Below the pieces are notes generated by a model. That model was not told the DNA's origin and did no database searches. It was given only the letters and a program-made list of their open reading frames with translations. From Clostridia bacterium (GTDB lineage: Bacteria > Bacillota > Clostridia > Oscillospirales > CAG-272), in the NCBI GenBank assembly GCA_017408535.1, contig JAFQUL010000245.1, positions 1-12,361 of the forward strand: DNA of 12,361 bases, read 5' to 3'. The position numbers and the translations under genes were made by a program. This document shows positions 1 through 6,614 of this stretch, piece by piece (the stretch's first letter is position 1; every line of letters starts with the position of its first letter).

Positions 1-99
1 GACGAAAAGGAGAGCTATCTCAAGGCACAGCCCACTGACCGGATAACCGCCGCTCTCTTTTCCGATATGCAATACCTTCATATCTCTTAAGTATCTCAT
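1..99 (-). CDS. Partial N-terminus, possibly a GT4-type glycosyltransferase
   Basis: The frame is open from ATG at 99 to the left edge (33 codons), so only the N-terminus is visible. The protein starts MRYLRDMKVLHIGK. The stretch KVLHIGK followed by a glycine-rich segment resembles the first beta strand and loop of GT-B (family 4) glycosyltransferases, but that is inference from a few residues. AGAGGA lies 11 bases upstream of ATG 99, which favours this start. The in-frame ATG at 81 (MKVLHIGK) looks more like the family's usual beginning but has no well-spaced ribosome binding site. It is the last visible gene of the glycan operon and lies 61 bases after the preceding glycosyltransferase. The rest of the protein is outside the window. 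Confidence 0.5.
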   Translation of the reverse strand, partial: MRYLRDMKVLHIGKESGGYPVSGLCLEIALLFV

Positions 100-124
100 A
101 ATTCTCGAATTCCTCTGTTAAACT

Positions 125-141
125 CTGCCGTCAGACGGCAG
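125..141 (-). terminator. Short hairpin between two glycan genes (weak terminator or attenuator)
   Basis: A perfect 7-bp inverted repeat (CTGCCGT / ACGGCAG) with a 3-base loop lies in the 61-base gap. Read on the minus strand it is followed by AGAGTTTAAC, which is not a proper T tract. It is therefore more likely a leaky attenuator or an mRNA stability or processing hairpin than a full terminator. Confidence 0.4.
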
Positions 142-160
142 TTAGCATATTGTTGTAAGA

Positions 161-967
161 TTATTTTAGTCCGCTGAAGGGAATCAGCTTTTTGCCGCCC
201 TTGCGCCCATCGTTCATCAGTTTTATCCGCTTAAGAGGCGATATGTCTGTTGAACGCTTAAATCTAAGTGAAAAATAAAGTGTCATCAGCGGTGATACTC
301 GCGGGAAAAGATAACCCATAAGTGCACCCTTGTCGTAGAAAAATTTCTCATTGTGTCCTGAAAACCAGCTTGAAACGTCCTTGGCACAGCGGCCGAGAAC
401 ATATTCATGGGAATAGACTCGAAGTCCGGTATCAAAGCAAGCCTTAATAAACAGGCTGTCTTCTCCCGCACCGTAAATACAACCGCCGCCAAAATATTGG
501 TTGAAGGTTATATTGTTCCGCATAACAGCACTTCTTCGTGCGGCAATAACATAAGTACCGAAACGAAGCGAATTCCACAAACGGCGGCGACCACGCTTCA
601 GGTGCCGCTTTTCGGTCACTTCCCCTCCCCGTGTTATATCCATGCTGAAGATAATAACATCGGCCTTCGGGTTTTCGCGAAATGCATCTATAACATTCTG
701 CGGCATATCATCGTTATACACCACATCGTCATCTGCAAAAAGTATTATGTCGGAGTCAGAGGCAAAAAGAGCAATATTACGGTTAAGCCCGACACCGACG
801 GTATCGGTACTGATCATCCTGACACGTCCATACTCCCCGACCGTCTCGGTCAGCTCGTTTCTGCCGGCCTGGTTTGCGATAACGGCTTCACATCTGATAT
901 TCATTTTTTCAGCAATAGACATATCAGACTGTCTCATAGTTGCAACAAGGACCTGAAGCTTGCTCAT
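161..967 (-). CDS. GT-A fold (GT2-like) glycosyltransferase
   Basis: This 268-residue protein probably transfers a sugar from a nucleotide-sugar onto a growing surface glycan at the inner face of the membrane. The N-terminal strand (QVLVATMRQSD) differs from the usual VSVIIPxYN opening. The sugar-nucleotide binding aspartates are present at residues 79-81 (LFADDD), as is the acidic GxGED motif at 166-170 expected for the catalytic base of GT2 enzymes. No membrane segment is evident. The C-terminal 30 residues are very basic (KRIKL, GRKGGKK) and could touch the membrane. GGAGG lies 7 bases before the ATG. It follows the exported-protein gene by 33 bases in the same operon. The GT2 assignment is good; the donor and acceptor cannot be read from sequence. 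Confidence 0.85.
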   Translation of the reverse strand: MSKLQVLVATMRQSDMSIAEKMNIRCEAVIANQAGRNELTETVGEYGRVRMISTDTVGVGLNRNIALFASDSDIILFADDDVVYNDDMPQNVIDAFRENPKADVIIFSMDITRGGEVTEKRHLKRGRRRLWNSLRFGTYVIAARRSAVMRNNITFNQYFGGGCIYGAGEDSLFIKACFDTGLRVYSHEYVLGRCAKDVSSWFSGHNEKFFYDKGALMGYLFPRVSPLMTLYFSLRFKRSTDISPLKRIKLMNDGRKGGKKLIPFSGLK

Positions 968-994
968 TGCACTTCCTCCGTCAAAGCTCAGAAT

Positions 995-1003
995 AGTATA
1001 TCA
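995..1003 (-). promoter_or_regulatory. Possible extended -10 inside the glycan operon
   Basis: On the minus strand TGATATACT overlaps the TGA stop of the exported-protein gene and lies about 30 bases ahead of the glycosyltransferase start at 967. It matches the extended -10 of the operon's main promoter exactly, but there is no recognisable -35. A CCGGCCGG palindrome sits immediately upstream (1005-1012). It may be a weak internal promoter or chance. Confidence 0.2.
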
Positions 1004-1702
1004 TCCGGCCGGAGTATACCCCGGAACGGATTTCAGTGATTCGGCTATATCGTTAAAGGTCTCCTGGGTAGCCTTAAAGGTAACAGATGCATCTCCTGAA
1101 AGATCACTGTCATAAAACAGCACGGAAACCGATATATTTCTTCCGTTAACGTCAAGAGAACCAACGTTGTAACCTTCATTTCCATTAAAGACAAGCGAAT
1201 AAATTTCAGCACTTTCTTCACCGCAATCTGCAGTGAAAACCAAGTACGAGCCGCTGGGGGCATTGATCGCTTCGGCAGAAATAACGTCTGAAAAAGCGTA
1301 CGGAAATGCTACCGTAGCGAGATTCGTCTCCACAAGCACCTTATCCCCCGATTCGGTCACGGATATGATGCTGAGTCCTACCGAATTGTCTACTGTGGGT
1401 GCAGTCGTATCCCCTGTCTGAACAGCTTCCGTTGTATCCGGAGCATCCGTCATATCGACAGGAACTGTATCGGAATCATACGGACGACCGTCTGCACCGC
1501 CAAGCAGAAATACTGCTGATATAACAGTAATAACGACAACCGCTGCAATTATCACCGATACCGTCACGGCAATATTGTTTCTGCGGGGAACAGACTTTAC
1601 CGAGGCAGTCGACTCAGAGGCAGGCTTATCCTCTGCATAGCTTATTTTTATATCATCATTCAGGGAAGAACCCGTACCCTTCCCGCTCTCTTTTTCTGAC
1701 AT
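1001..1702 (-). CDS. Single-pass membrane protein with extracytoplasmic domain, function unknown
   Basis: I do not recognise a family for this 233-residue protein. Residues 1-43 are hydrophilic and end in basic PRRNN. Residues about 44-67 form one strong hydrophobic helix of V, I and A. Residues 70-105 are a linker rich in D, T and P, as in cell-wall-spanning stalks. Residues about 107-233 look beta-rich, with repeated short V/I/L strands and a single cysteine. The positive-inside rule puts the N-terminus in the cytoplasm and the C-terminal domain outside. There is no lipobox and no LPXTG. AGGAG lies 6 bases before the ATG. It sits between licD (14-base gap) and a glycosyltransferase (33-base gap), so a role in export, assembly or anchoring of the glycan is a fair inference, but nothing more specific is supported. 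Confidence 0.75.
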   Translation of the reverse strand: MSEKESGKGTGSSLNDDIKISYAEDKPASESTASVKSVPRRNNIAVTVSVIIAAVVVITVISAVFLLGGADGRPYDSDTVPVDMTDAPDTTEAVQTGDTTAPTVDNSVGLSIISVTESGDKVLVETNLATVAFPYAFSDVISAEAINAPSGSYLVFTADCGEESAEIYSLVFNGNEGYNVGSLDVNGRNISVSVLFYDSDLSGDASVTFKATQETFNDIAESLKSVPGYTPAG

Positions 1703-1716
1703 ATCATTCTCCTGTT

Positions 1717-2589
1717 TTATCTGATGCTTCTTGTGTATACGTCAAACGTCATTCCGTCTCTGTAGTCGGAATAATTCTCATAGGAATTTTCGGTATCCAC
1801 CAGTATGGCGTGCTGTTTTACTCTTCTCTCCTCTTCGGGAGGAAGCGACATATAATCCTCTCCGTAGAGCTGAATGAGAAGTCGGCTGTAATCCTTTGGT
1901 GCGGGATATTCCCTACCCTCGAAGGTAACAGCTGTCCGCTCGGTGAAAAAGGTCTCCGGATAAATGTTTTTCGAATATTTAGATGCACCGCCAAGAAAGC
2001 TGTGATATATTTTTCCCTTCTTCTTTTTTCCCTTTGTTAACCTGAGAAAAGGCGCCATAGGCAGAACTCGGCAAAAAGCCATAAACAGCTTCTTTTTTTT
2101 GCTGTCGGTATCGTAGCCGCGCCTAAACAGTGATTTTGCTATCACTACCTTTGAAGAGTAAAACTGAAGCTTTCTCAAAACATTACTGTCATAAGCGTTG
2201 TCGCAAGGAAAAATATCTATGTATATACCCTGGTGCATAGACTTATCCCGCGGATGAAATTTTTCAAGGCAGGCAGTTTTGTTAAGCCGCATTTTAGAGA
2301 AAAACATCGGCCAGTGATGAGAAAACTCCTTTTGAAGAAAGAACTGATCTGCATCAATTATTTTTTCTGCCTCACGCAGAAAACGGTCGTAATCATCTCT
2401 GTGCATCATCACGTCAAGATCATCATCCCACGGAATGAATCCGCCGTGTCTTACCGCGCCGAGAAGAGTACCCGCAAAAAGCACGTACGGTATGTCAAGA
2501 GTACGGCAGATACGGTCAAACTCGCACAGGATCGCCGTCATTGCTCTCTGATGATCATTAAGCGAACAGCCAGGTGTAATATCTCCCAT
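1717..2589 (-). CDS. licD: LicD family protein (phosphotransferase for surface glycan decoration)
   Basis: The 290-residue protein carries the LicD signature. Residues 40-59 hold GTLLGAVRHGGFIPWDDDLD, the nucleotidyltransferase-fold motif with its metal-binding aspartates, and residues 121-128 (GIYIDIFP) are the second conserved block. Known LicD proteins (for example in pneumococcus and Haemophilus) transfer phosphocholine, and relatives transfer other phospho-groups, onto teichoic acids, LPS or capsule. A CDP-linked donor is likely, but choline itself is not shown, because no licA, licB or licC genes are in view. It is cytoplasmic with no clear membrane helix. GGAG lies 7 bases ahead of the ATG, and the gene is 19 bases after the first glycosyltransferase. 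The family call is very secure; the transferred group is unknown. Confidence 0.93.
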   Translation of the reverse strand: MGDITPGCSLNDHQRAMTAILCEFDRICRTLDIPYVLFAGTLLGAVRHGGFIPWDDDLDVMMHRDDYDRFLREAEKIIDADQFFLQKEFSHHWPMFFSKMRLNKTACLEKFHPRDKSMHQGIYIDIFPCDNAYDSNVLRKLQFYSSKVVIAKSLFRRGYDTDSKKKKLFMAFCRVLPMAPFLRLTKGKKKKGKIYHSFLGGASKYSKNIYPETFFTERTAVTFEGREYPAPKDYSRLLIQLYGEDYMSLPPEEERRVKQHAILVDTENSYENYSDYRDGMTFDVYTRSIR

Positions 2590-2608
2590 ATCCCCTCTCC
2601 AGACGTGT

Positions 2609-3382
2609 CTAAATAAAATGCTTTTTCACTCCGGAAATACCGTACGAAATAAACGCTATAGCACTTGCCGGAAGCGAAAGCTTCAGATGCTTTCTGTATA
2701 TATGCCATCTTTTCTTGGCACTGTTTACCTTGTCAAAGGAGCGGGACCCCCGAAGAAGTCGCCAGTCAGCGAGTATCTCTGTACACCCTACAGCGGTAAA
2801 GCCGTCCCGTAAAAGCTCCAGCCACAGCACAAAGTCCTCGTGGTAGCAATCCGGATTAAATCTGTACTTTTCGGTGACCCTTTGGGATATGACCGCAGTT
2901 GAACAGCCGATCACGTTTTCCCTCAACATTGATCTAAATGTAATGCTCTCAGGGACAAGATAGTCCTTTTTTACCTTTTCACCAAGCTCATTAATAATCG
3001 AATAGGAGCAATAAGAAAGGTCTGCCCCACTCTCATCCATACGACCTATCTGACATTCAAGCTTCTCTCTGTGCCAGACGTCGTCGCTGTCAATAAAAGC
3101 GATATATCTGCCACGGCATACGTCAAGACCGCGGTTTCGCGTTTTTGCGACCCCCATATTTGTCGGATTTTTAATAAACGATATTCTCTTATCCTCAGAT
3201 GCAAGCCGCTGAACAACAGAACAAGTACCGTCCGTGGAACAGTCATCTATTATGATAAGCTCAAGGTCTGAAAAGGTCTGTTTCAGTACCGATCTTACCG
3301 CAAACTCAACAAACCGTTCAGCGTTATATGCAGGCATTATTACCGATACCGTCGGAACGGAGCTATTTATGCTTTTTTCCAT
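2609..3382 (-). CDS. GT2 family glycosyltransferase
   Basis: This is a typical 257-residue GT2 enzyme of the TuaG/WcaA kind used in capsule, teichuronic acid or exopolysaccharide synthesis. Residues 11-20 (TVSVIMPAYN) are the canonical first strand. IIDDCSTDGT (44-53) and FIDSDD (96-101, the DXD metal and UDP-sugar site) follow, and HEDFVLW (181-187) has the ED catalytic base motif. The last 15 residues form a modestly hydrophobic, basic tail consistent with membrane association. It is the first gene of the minus-strand operon: GAGG lies 7 bases before the ATG, and a promoter at 3456-3484 is 74 bases upstream. Sugar specificity cannot be determined. Confidence 0.93.
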   Translation of the reverse strand: MEKSINSSVPTVSVIMPAYNAERFVEFAVRSVLKQTFSDLELIIIDDCSTDGTCSVVQRLASEDKRISFIKNPTNMGVAKTRNRGLDVCRGRYIAFIDSDDVWHREKLECQIGRMDESGADLSYCSYSIINELGEKVKKDYLVPESITFRSMLRENVIGCSTAVISQRVTEKYRFNPDCYHEDFVLWLELLRDGFTAVGCTEILADWRLLRGSRSFDKVNSAKKRWHIYRKHLKLSLPASAIAFISYGISGVKKHFI

Positions 3383-3455
3383 AACTGTACCTCATTCAGA
3401 CAATTCTGTCTTTCTGTTACCACGGCCTATACAAGATAAAAATACATCATTTTAT

Positions 3456-3484
3456 AGTATATCATAACAAATTGCAAAAGTCAA
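3456..3484 (-). promoter_or_regulatory. Promoter of the minus-strand glycan operon
   Basis: On the minus strand, TTGACT (3484-3479) and TATACT (3461-3456) are separated by exactly 17 bases, and TGA immediately precedes the -10, making it an extended -10. It would start transcription about 70 bases ahead of the first glycosyltransferase. This is a strong match to the housekeeping sigma-factor consensus. Confidence 0.8.
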
Positions 3485-3550
3485 TCTTTATACAGGTATG
3501 CGAGAGAGAGGGTAATACGATTCTTTTTTGTAAAATATAGTGACAATAAC

Positions 3551-3580
3551 TTGACCGAACAGTACTATGTATGATATAAT
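3551..3580 (+). promoter_or_regulatory. Promoter of the sugar transferase gene
   Basis: TTGACC (3551-3556) and a perfect TATAAT (3575-3580) are separated by 18 bases, with TGA directly before the -10 (extended -10). The expected start site is near 3587, giving a leader of about 38 bases. It is divergent from the glycan-operon promoter, with the two -35 elements 66 bases apart. The 242-base gap holds no other feature I can support. Confidence 0.85.
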
Positions 3581-3624
3581 AGAAGTTAAATAACTCAAAG
3601 AAAGAACGAGTACAGTTAACAGAT

Positions 3625-4305
3625 ATGGATTATATTTCTACTGACTATACCCCCGAGAGCTGTTCTGACGGTACTGTAAGCGACAGACAGGTATTTAATA
3701 TTGCCCCCGAAACACCTAAAGGCGGCAAATGTTACCTGTTTTTTAAGCGTTTTTTTGATATTTTGTCTGCCTCTGTTGCAGGGCTTTTGCTCTTAGTACC
3801 GATGGCGGTAATAGCTATCCTCATCCGGGTAGGATCTCCCGGTCCCGTCTTTTTCACTCAGGAGCGCCTCGGTAAAAACGGTAAGAAGTTTATGATATGT
3901 AAATTCCGCACGATGGTCATCGATGCGGAAAAAGACGGCCCTATCTGGGCTTCAAAAAACGATGACAGATGTACAAAGATAGGCAAGTATCTGCGTCTTC
4001 TCAGACTTGACGAGATACCGCAGCTCTGGAATATTTTAAAAGGCGAAATGTCTTTTGTCGGTCCCCGTCCTGAGAGAGAATGCTTTTACCTTCAGTTCGA
4101 GGAGTATATACACGGCTTTTCAAACCGCTTGGCCGTTACCCCGGGGCTTACCGGGCTTGCCCAGGTAAGCGGCGGTTATGAGCTCAGACCCGAGGAAAAG
4201 ATCGTTTACGATATGGAGTACATAAAAACGCAATCACTTTGGCTTGACATTAAATTGATGTTCAGAACTGTAAAACTTGTAATAACCCGTGAGGGTGCAA
4301 GGTAA
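3625..4305 (+). CDS. Polyprenyl-phosphate sugar-1-phosphate transferase (bacterial sugar transferase family)
   Basis: This 226-residue enzyme belongs to the WcaJ/RfbP/PglC-type bacterial sugar transferase family. It moves a sugar-1-phosphate from a UDP-sugar to undecaprenyl phosphate at the cytoplasmic face, starting a lipid-linked glycan. Residues 1-35 are a poorly conserved leader. KRFFD (41-45) begins the reentrant hydrophobic helix (46-68). GPVFFTQERLG (73-83), KFRTM (93-97), LDEIPQLWN (128-136, with the catalytic Asp-Glu pair) and MSFVGPRPE (142-150) are all intact. It has the short form, without the four-helix N-terminal region of WcaJ. No clear ribosome binding site precedes the ATG, although AGAACGAG is nearby. 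As the only plus-strand gene, divergent from the glycosyltransferase operon, it is the likely priming enzyme of the same pathway. Confidence 0.93.
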   Translation: MDYISTDYTPESCSDGTVSDRQVFNIAPETPKGGKCYLFFKRFFDILSASVAGLLLLVPMAVIAILIRVGSPGPVFFTQERLGKNGKKFMICKFRTMVIDAEKDGPIWASKNDDRCTKIGKYLRLLRLDEIPQLWNILKGEMSFVGPRPERECFYLQFEEYIHGFSNRLAVTPGLTGLAQVSGGYELRPEEKIVYDMEYIKTQSLWLDIKLMFRTVKLVITREGAR

Positions 4306-4307
4306 CG

Positions 4308-4351
4308 GAAAATAAAAAATGAGCAGTGTTTTCTGCTCATTTTTTATTTTC
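4308..4351. terminator. Bidirectional intrinsic terminator
   Basis: Bases 4308-4326 and 4333-4351 form a perfect 19-bp inverted repeat with a 6-base loop. The GC-rich core (ATGAGCAG / CTGCTCAT) is flanked by A-rich sequence on one side and T-rich sequence on the other, so it ends with a T tract in both directions. It lies between the sugar transferase stop (4305) and the convergent Nif3 stop (TGA, 4352-4350 on the minus strand), and the stem runs into the latter codon. Confidence 0.93.
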
Positions 4352-5138
4352 AGCAATCGGTATACGTATATACCTCACCGCACTCAAAATACTCGACCCT
4401 CAGCTCCGGATGCTTTTCTTTTAAGATATCTGCGGTATAGACCATACCGTCACGTTCAGACCCGATATGACCGAGAATAAGAAGCGCCTTTTTATATCCG
4501 AGCTGAGCCGCATCCCTTGCATATTCACCGAGACTCCACTCACAGGCCTCACCTGTCAGGAGTATCTCACATTTATCACCCTGCAGCTCCTCCATAACTC
4601 CTCCCGGAGTACCGAACATACCGGAGATAACGGTGCACGGAGTATCGGCGGCACCGCAGACTCTGATGTGGCGGATATTACACCGCTCTTCAATACGCTT
4701 TGCCACCTGGCGTGGAGTCATCGGCTCATCAAGATGTATGCGCACAAGGTCAAAAATATCGGTATATTCTATCTCTCCCTTAAAGCCAAACTGTCTAAGC
4801 TGACCGGATGCAATAATATCCGGCTTTGTATTGTGAGGATGATCGTGAAAGCGGTATAAGGTAAGACCGGATTCCTCTATCAGACGGCGTTTGTCCTTCT
4901 CTACCCTTTCGTTTGAATGTTCGTCCATGTGGTTATAGTATGTAGGCTCGTGTACGATAAGCATATCTGCCCCCCATGCCTTGGCACGGCGCACCACGTC
5001 CGGAGTTGCAAACATCGATACCGCTACAGAGGATACCTCTTTATCCGGGTCTCCGGCCTTAAGAGTATCACAGGTATGACTATAATCGCCGCCGTCTGCA
5101 AGGGCAAACAGCTCCTCTATTATTTCATTGGCTTTCAT
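4350..5138 (-). CDS. Nif3-like dinuclear metal centre protein
   Basis: This 262-residue protein belongs to the NIF3/YbgI/DUF34 family of hexameric proteins with a two-metal site. The biochemical role of the family is unsettled; hydrolase and metal-chaperone activities have been proposed. Likely metal ligands are His63 and His70 in HEPTYYNH, the histidines of RFHDHPH (97-102), and His224 and Glu228 near GHIGSERDG (223-231). The first motif reads HEP where many family members have HHP. No inserted PII-like domain is present, so this is the short form. AGGA lies 7 bases before the ATG. It is 20 bases downstream of the TRIC channel gene and probably co-transcribed with it, ending at the shared terminator. 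The family call is secure; the function is unknown. Confidence 0.9.
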   Translation of the reverse strand: MKANEIIEELFALADGGDYSHTCDTLKAGDPDKEVSSVAVSMFATPDVVRRAKAWGADMLIVHEPTYYNHMDEHSNERVEKDKRRLIEESGLTLYRFHDHPHNTKPDIIASGQLRQFGFKGEIEYTDIFDLVRIHLDEPMTPRQVAKRIEERCNIRHIRVCGAADTPCTVISGMFGTPGGVMEELQGDKCEILLTGEACEWSLGEYARDAAQLGYKKALLILGHIGSERDGMVYTADILKEKHPELRVEYFECGEVYTYTDC

Positions 5139-5158
5139 TTTGTTTTCCTAACTGTAAT

Positions 5159-5818
5159 TTATTTGTTTTCATCATCAAGCCTGATCTTGGGCAGCTTCCA
5201 TCGGAACTTTGCCGCAAGCAAGCGTATTACCACGATAAGAGCAATGGCGGCTACCGTGCCTATGACCGTGAGCGACATATAGCCTCTGACAAAATAGTAC
5301 ACCGTACAACCTACTATAGATGCAACGGCATATATGTGTCTGGTCAGAACGTACGGTTTTTCATTTACCAGAACGTCTCTGATAATACCTCCACCCACAC
5401 CGGTTATCACACCGAGGGTGACCGCAAGCACACCGTTCTCGGAAAAGCCGGAGGTCATAGCCACCTCAACTCCCACTACCGAAAACACCGCAAGCCCCAC
5501 TGCATCAAAGACAACATTTATTTTTTCAATCTTTTCTCTCATGCCCTTAAACCGCTTTGAGTTGACATACGACAGAATAAAGACCGCAAGAGAGGTAACC
5601 AGAGACAGAAGAAGTGTCTCAGGGCTGAAAAATACTGCAGGGGGAGTATTTCCGATAAGAAGATCACGAATCATTCCGCCGCCCACAGCAGTAAAGCAAC
5701 CAACGATAATAGCTCCGAAAAGATCAAGACTGCAGCCGATAGCAACAAGCGAACCCGACACCGAAAACGCAACGGTGCCTATCAGCTCCATAACCTTCAG
5801 TAAAACATTGCCAAGCAT
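5159..5818 (-). CDS. Trimeric intracellular cation channel (TRIC/UPF0126) family membrane protein
   Basis: This 219-residue integral membrane protein has about seven hydrophobic helices. It contains the two internally repeated UPF0126 motifs GGGMIRD (46-52) and GGGIIRD (142-148), each after a TAVGG or TGVGG turn, which are the hallmark of bacterial TRIC channels such as YadS and YicG. Prokaryotic TRIC proteins are homotrimeric cation (mainly K+) channels by structure; some relatives have been linked to amino-acid uptake, so the substrate here is open. The C-terminus is short and charged (RLDDENK). A perfect AGGAGG lies 8 bases before the ATG. It is the first gene of a two-gene unit with the Nif3 gene. 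Confidence 0.92.
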   Translation of the reverse strand: MLGNVLLKVMELIGTVAFSVSGSLVAIGCSLDLFGAIIVGCFTAVGGGMIRDLLIGNTPPAVFFSPETLLLSLVTSLAVFILSYVNSKRFKGMREKIEKINVVFDAVGLAVFSVVGVEVAMTSGFSENGVLAVTLGVITGVGGGIIRDVLVNEKPYVLTRHIYAVASIVGCTVYYFVRGYMSLTVIGTVAAIALIVVIRLLAAKFRWKLPKIRLDDENK

Positions 5819-5871
5819 TGTCTGAGCCTCCTAAACACAGTTATCAGAACATTGTGACATTCAGTATTTTC

Positions 5872-5883
5872 TGTTCCGGAACA
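5872..5883. promoter_or_regulatory. Perfect 12-bp palindrome, candidate operator
   Basis: TGTTCCGGAACA reads identically on both strands. On the minus strand it starts about three bases after the expected transcription start for the TRIC gene, a classic position for a repressor site. In RNA, CCGG-ATGTT-CCGG (5888-5876) could also fold a small hairpin in the leader. No regulator is encoded nearby. Confidence 0.45.
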
Positions 5884-5892
5884 TCCGGTTTG

Positions 5893-5900
5893 ATTATATC
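5893..5900 (-). promoter_or_regulatory. Extended -10 promoter of the TRIC-Nif3 unit
   Basis: On the minus strand, TG at 5901-5900 and A at 5899 precede a perfect TATAAT (5898-5893). There is no good -35 at 17-18 bases; instead a short dyad, AGCAGACTGCT (5907-5917), overlaps that position and could bind a regulator. The leader to the TRIC start codon is about 70 bases. Confidence 0.6.
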
Positions 5901-5925
5901 ATAATCAGCAGACTGCTATAGAGAA

Positions 5926-6564
5926 TTATTTTATTTCAAGCAGCTCGGAAAAATCGTAAATATAATAATCTGCCGCGGCTTTGATCTCCTCGGTATAATC
6001 TGCCGAGCTGTCATCATATACACCGCAGACCTTCATTCCCGCCGTCTTTGCTGTAAGATCAGCATTCAGGTTATCGTCGAGGAAAAGAATATTTTCAACC
6101 GGCTCTCCGATCCTTTCCGCCGCCATTTTATATATCTCGGGATCTGCCTTGGTAGTCGCAAAATCATCACAGGACCAGACGTTATCAAATATACCGTATA
6201 TCCCGAGTCTTTTAAGGCAGGCATCAAGAGTCACGTGAGGGCTGGCGGTAAGAACGTTAAGACTCGCACCCTGCTTCTTCAGCTCATTCAGCACCGGTAT
6301 CACGTTTTTCTTTGCCTCGATATGATAACAGTATGCGTCCAGCATATATTTTTTCATTGACAGAACAATTTCCTCTATCGGAAGATCAAGTCCCATTTTA
6401 ACATAGTACTCCGCCGTACCCAAAACACCGAGAGGAGTAATTATCTTTACTATATCGTTCCCGTAAGAAATACCGTTATCGTCAAGTATCTTCAGCATGG
6501 CAGAAACGTATGTAGGCATAGAATCCACGAGTGTTCCGTCAAAATCGAAAAGATAGGTTTTCAT
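5926..6564 (-). CDS. HAD family hydrolase (phosphoglycolate-phosphatase-like)
   Basis: This 212-residue haloacid-dehalogenase-type phosphatase has an alpha-helical C1 cap. All four motifs are present: DFDGT (7-11, nucleophile Asp7 and acid/base Asp9), LTAS (105-108, Thr106), TKADPE (138-143, the motif III lysine) and FLDDN (161-165, metal-binding aspartates). It probably dephosphorylates a small cytosolic metabolite; specificity is not readable. I chose ATG 6564 because AGGCGG is 8 bases upstream. The GTG at 6573, which would add MIY, overlaps that ribosome binding site. It lies downstream of thiC but has its own strong promoter, so membership in the thi operon is doubtful. No terminator is visible between its stop and the TRIC promoter. 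Confidence 0.9.
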   Translation of the reverse strand: MKTYLFDFDGTLVDSMPTYVSAMLKILDDNGISYGNDIVKIITPLGVLGTAEYYVKMGLDLPIEEIVLSMKKYMLDAYCYHIEAKKNVIPVLNELKKQGASLNVLTASPHVTLDACLKRLGIYGIFDNVWSCDDFATTKADPEIYKMAAERIGEPVENILFLDDNLNADLTAKTAGMKVCGVYDDSSADYTEEIKAAADYYIYDFSELLEIK

Positions 6565-6585
6565 ATATATCACCGCCTCAAACTA

Positions 6586-6614
6586 ATTATAACACACATT
6601 TATACGAAGTGCAA
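6586..6614 (-). promoter_or_regulatory. Promoter of the HAD hydrolase gene
   Basis: On the minus strand, TTGCAC (6614-6609) and a perfect TATAAT (6591-6586) are 17 bases apart, with TGT before the -10 giving an extended -10. The leader is about 15 bases before the ribosome binding site region. The rest of the 6615-6729 gap shows only weak inverted repeats and no intrinsic terminator with a T tract for the thi operon. Confidence 0.8.

Noticed and set aside
407..1039. 210-codon plus-strand open frame
   Set aside because: It lies antisense to the glycosyltransferase at 161-967, has no ribosome binding site or recognisable domain, and its translation is low-complexity with many S, T, C and H residues, typical of a shadow frame.
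6565..6573. GTG start at 6573 for the HAD hydrolase
   Set aside because: The AGGCGG ribosome binding site is only about one base from that GTG but 8 bases from ATG 6564.
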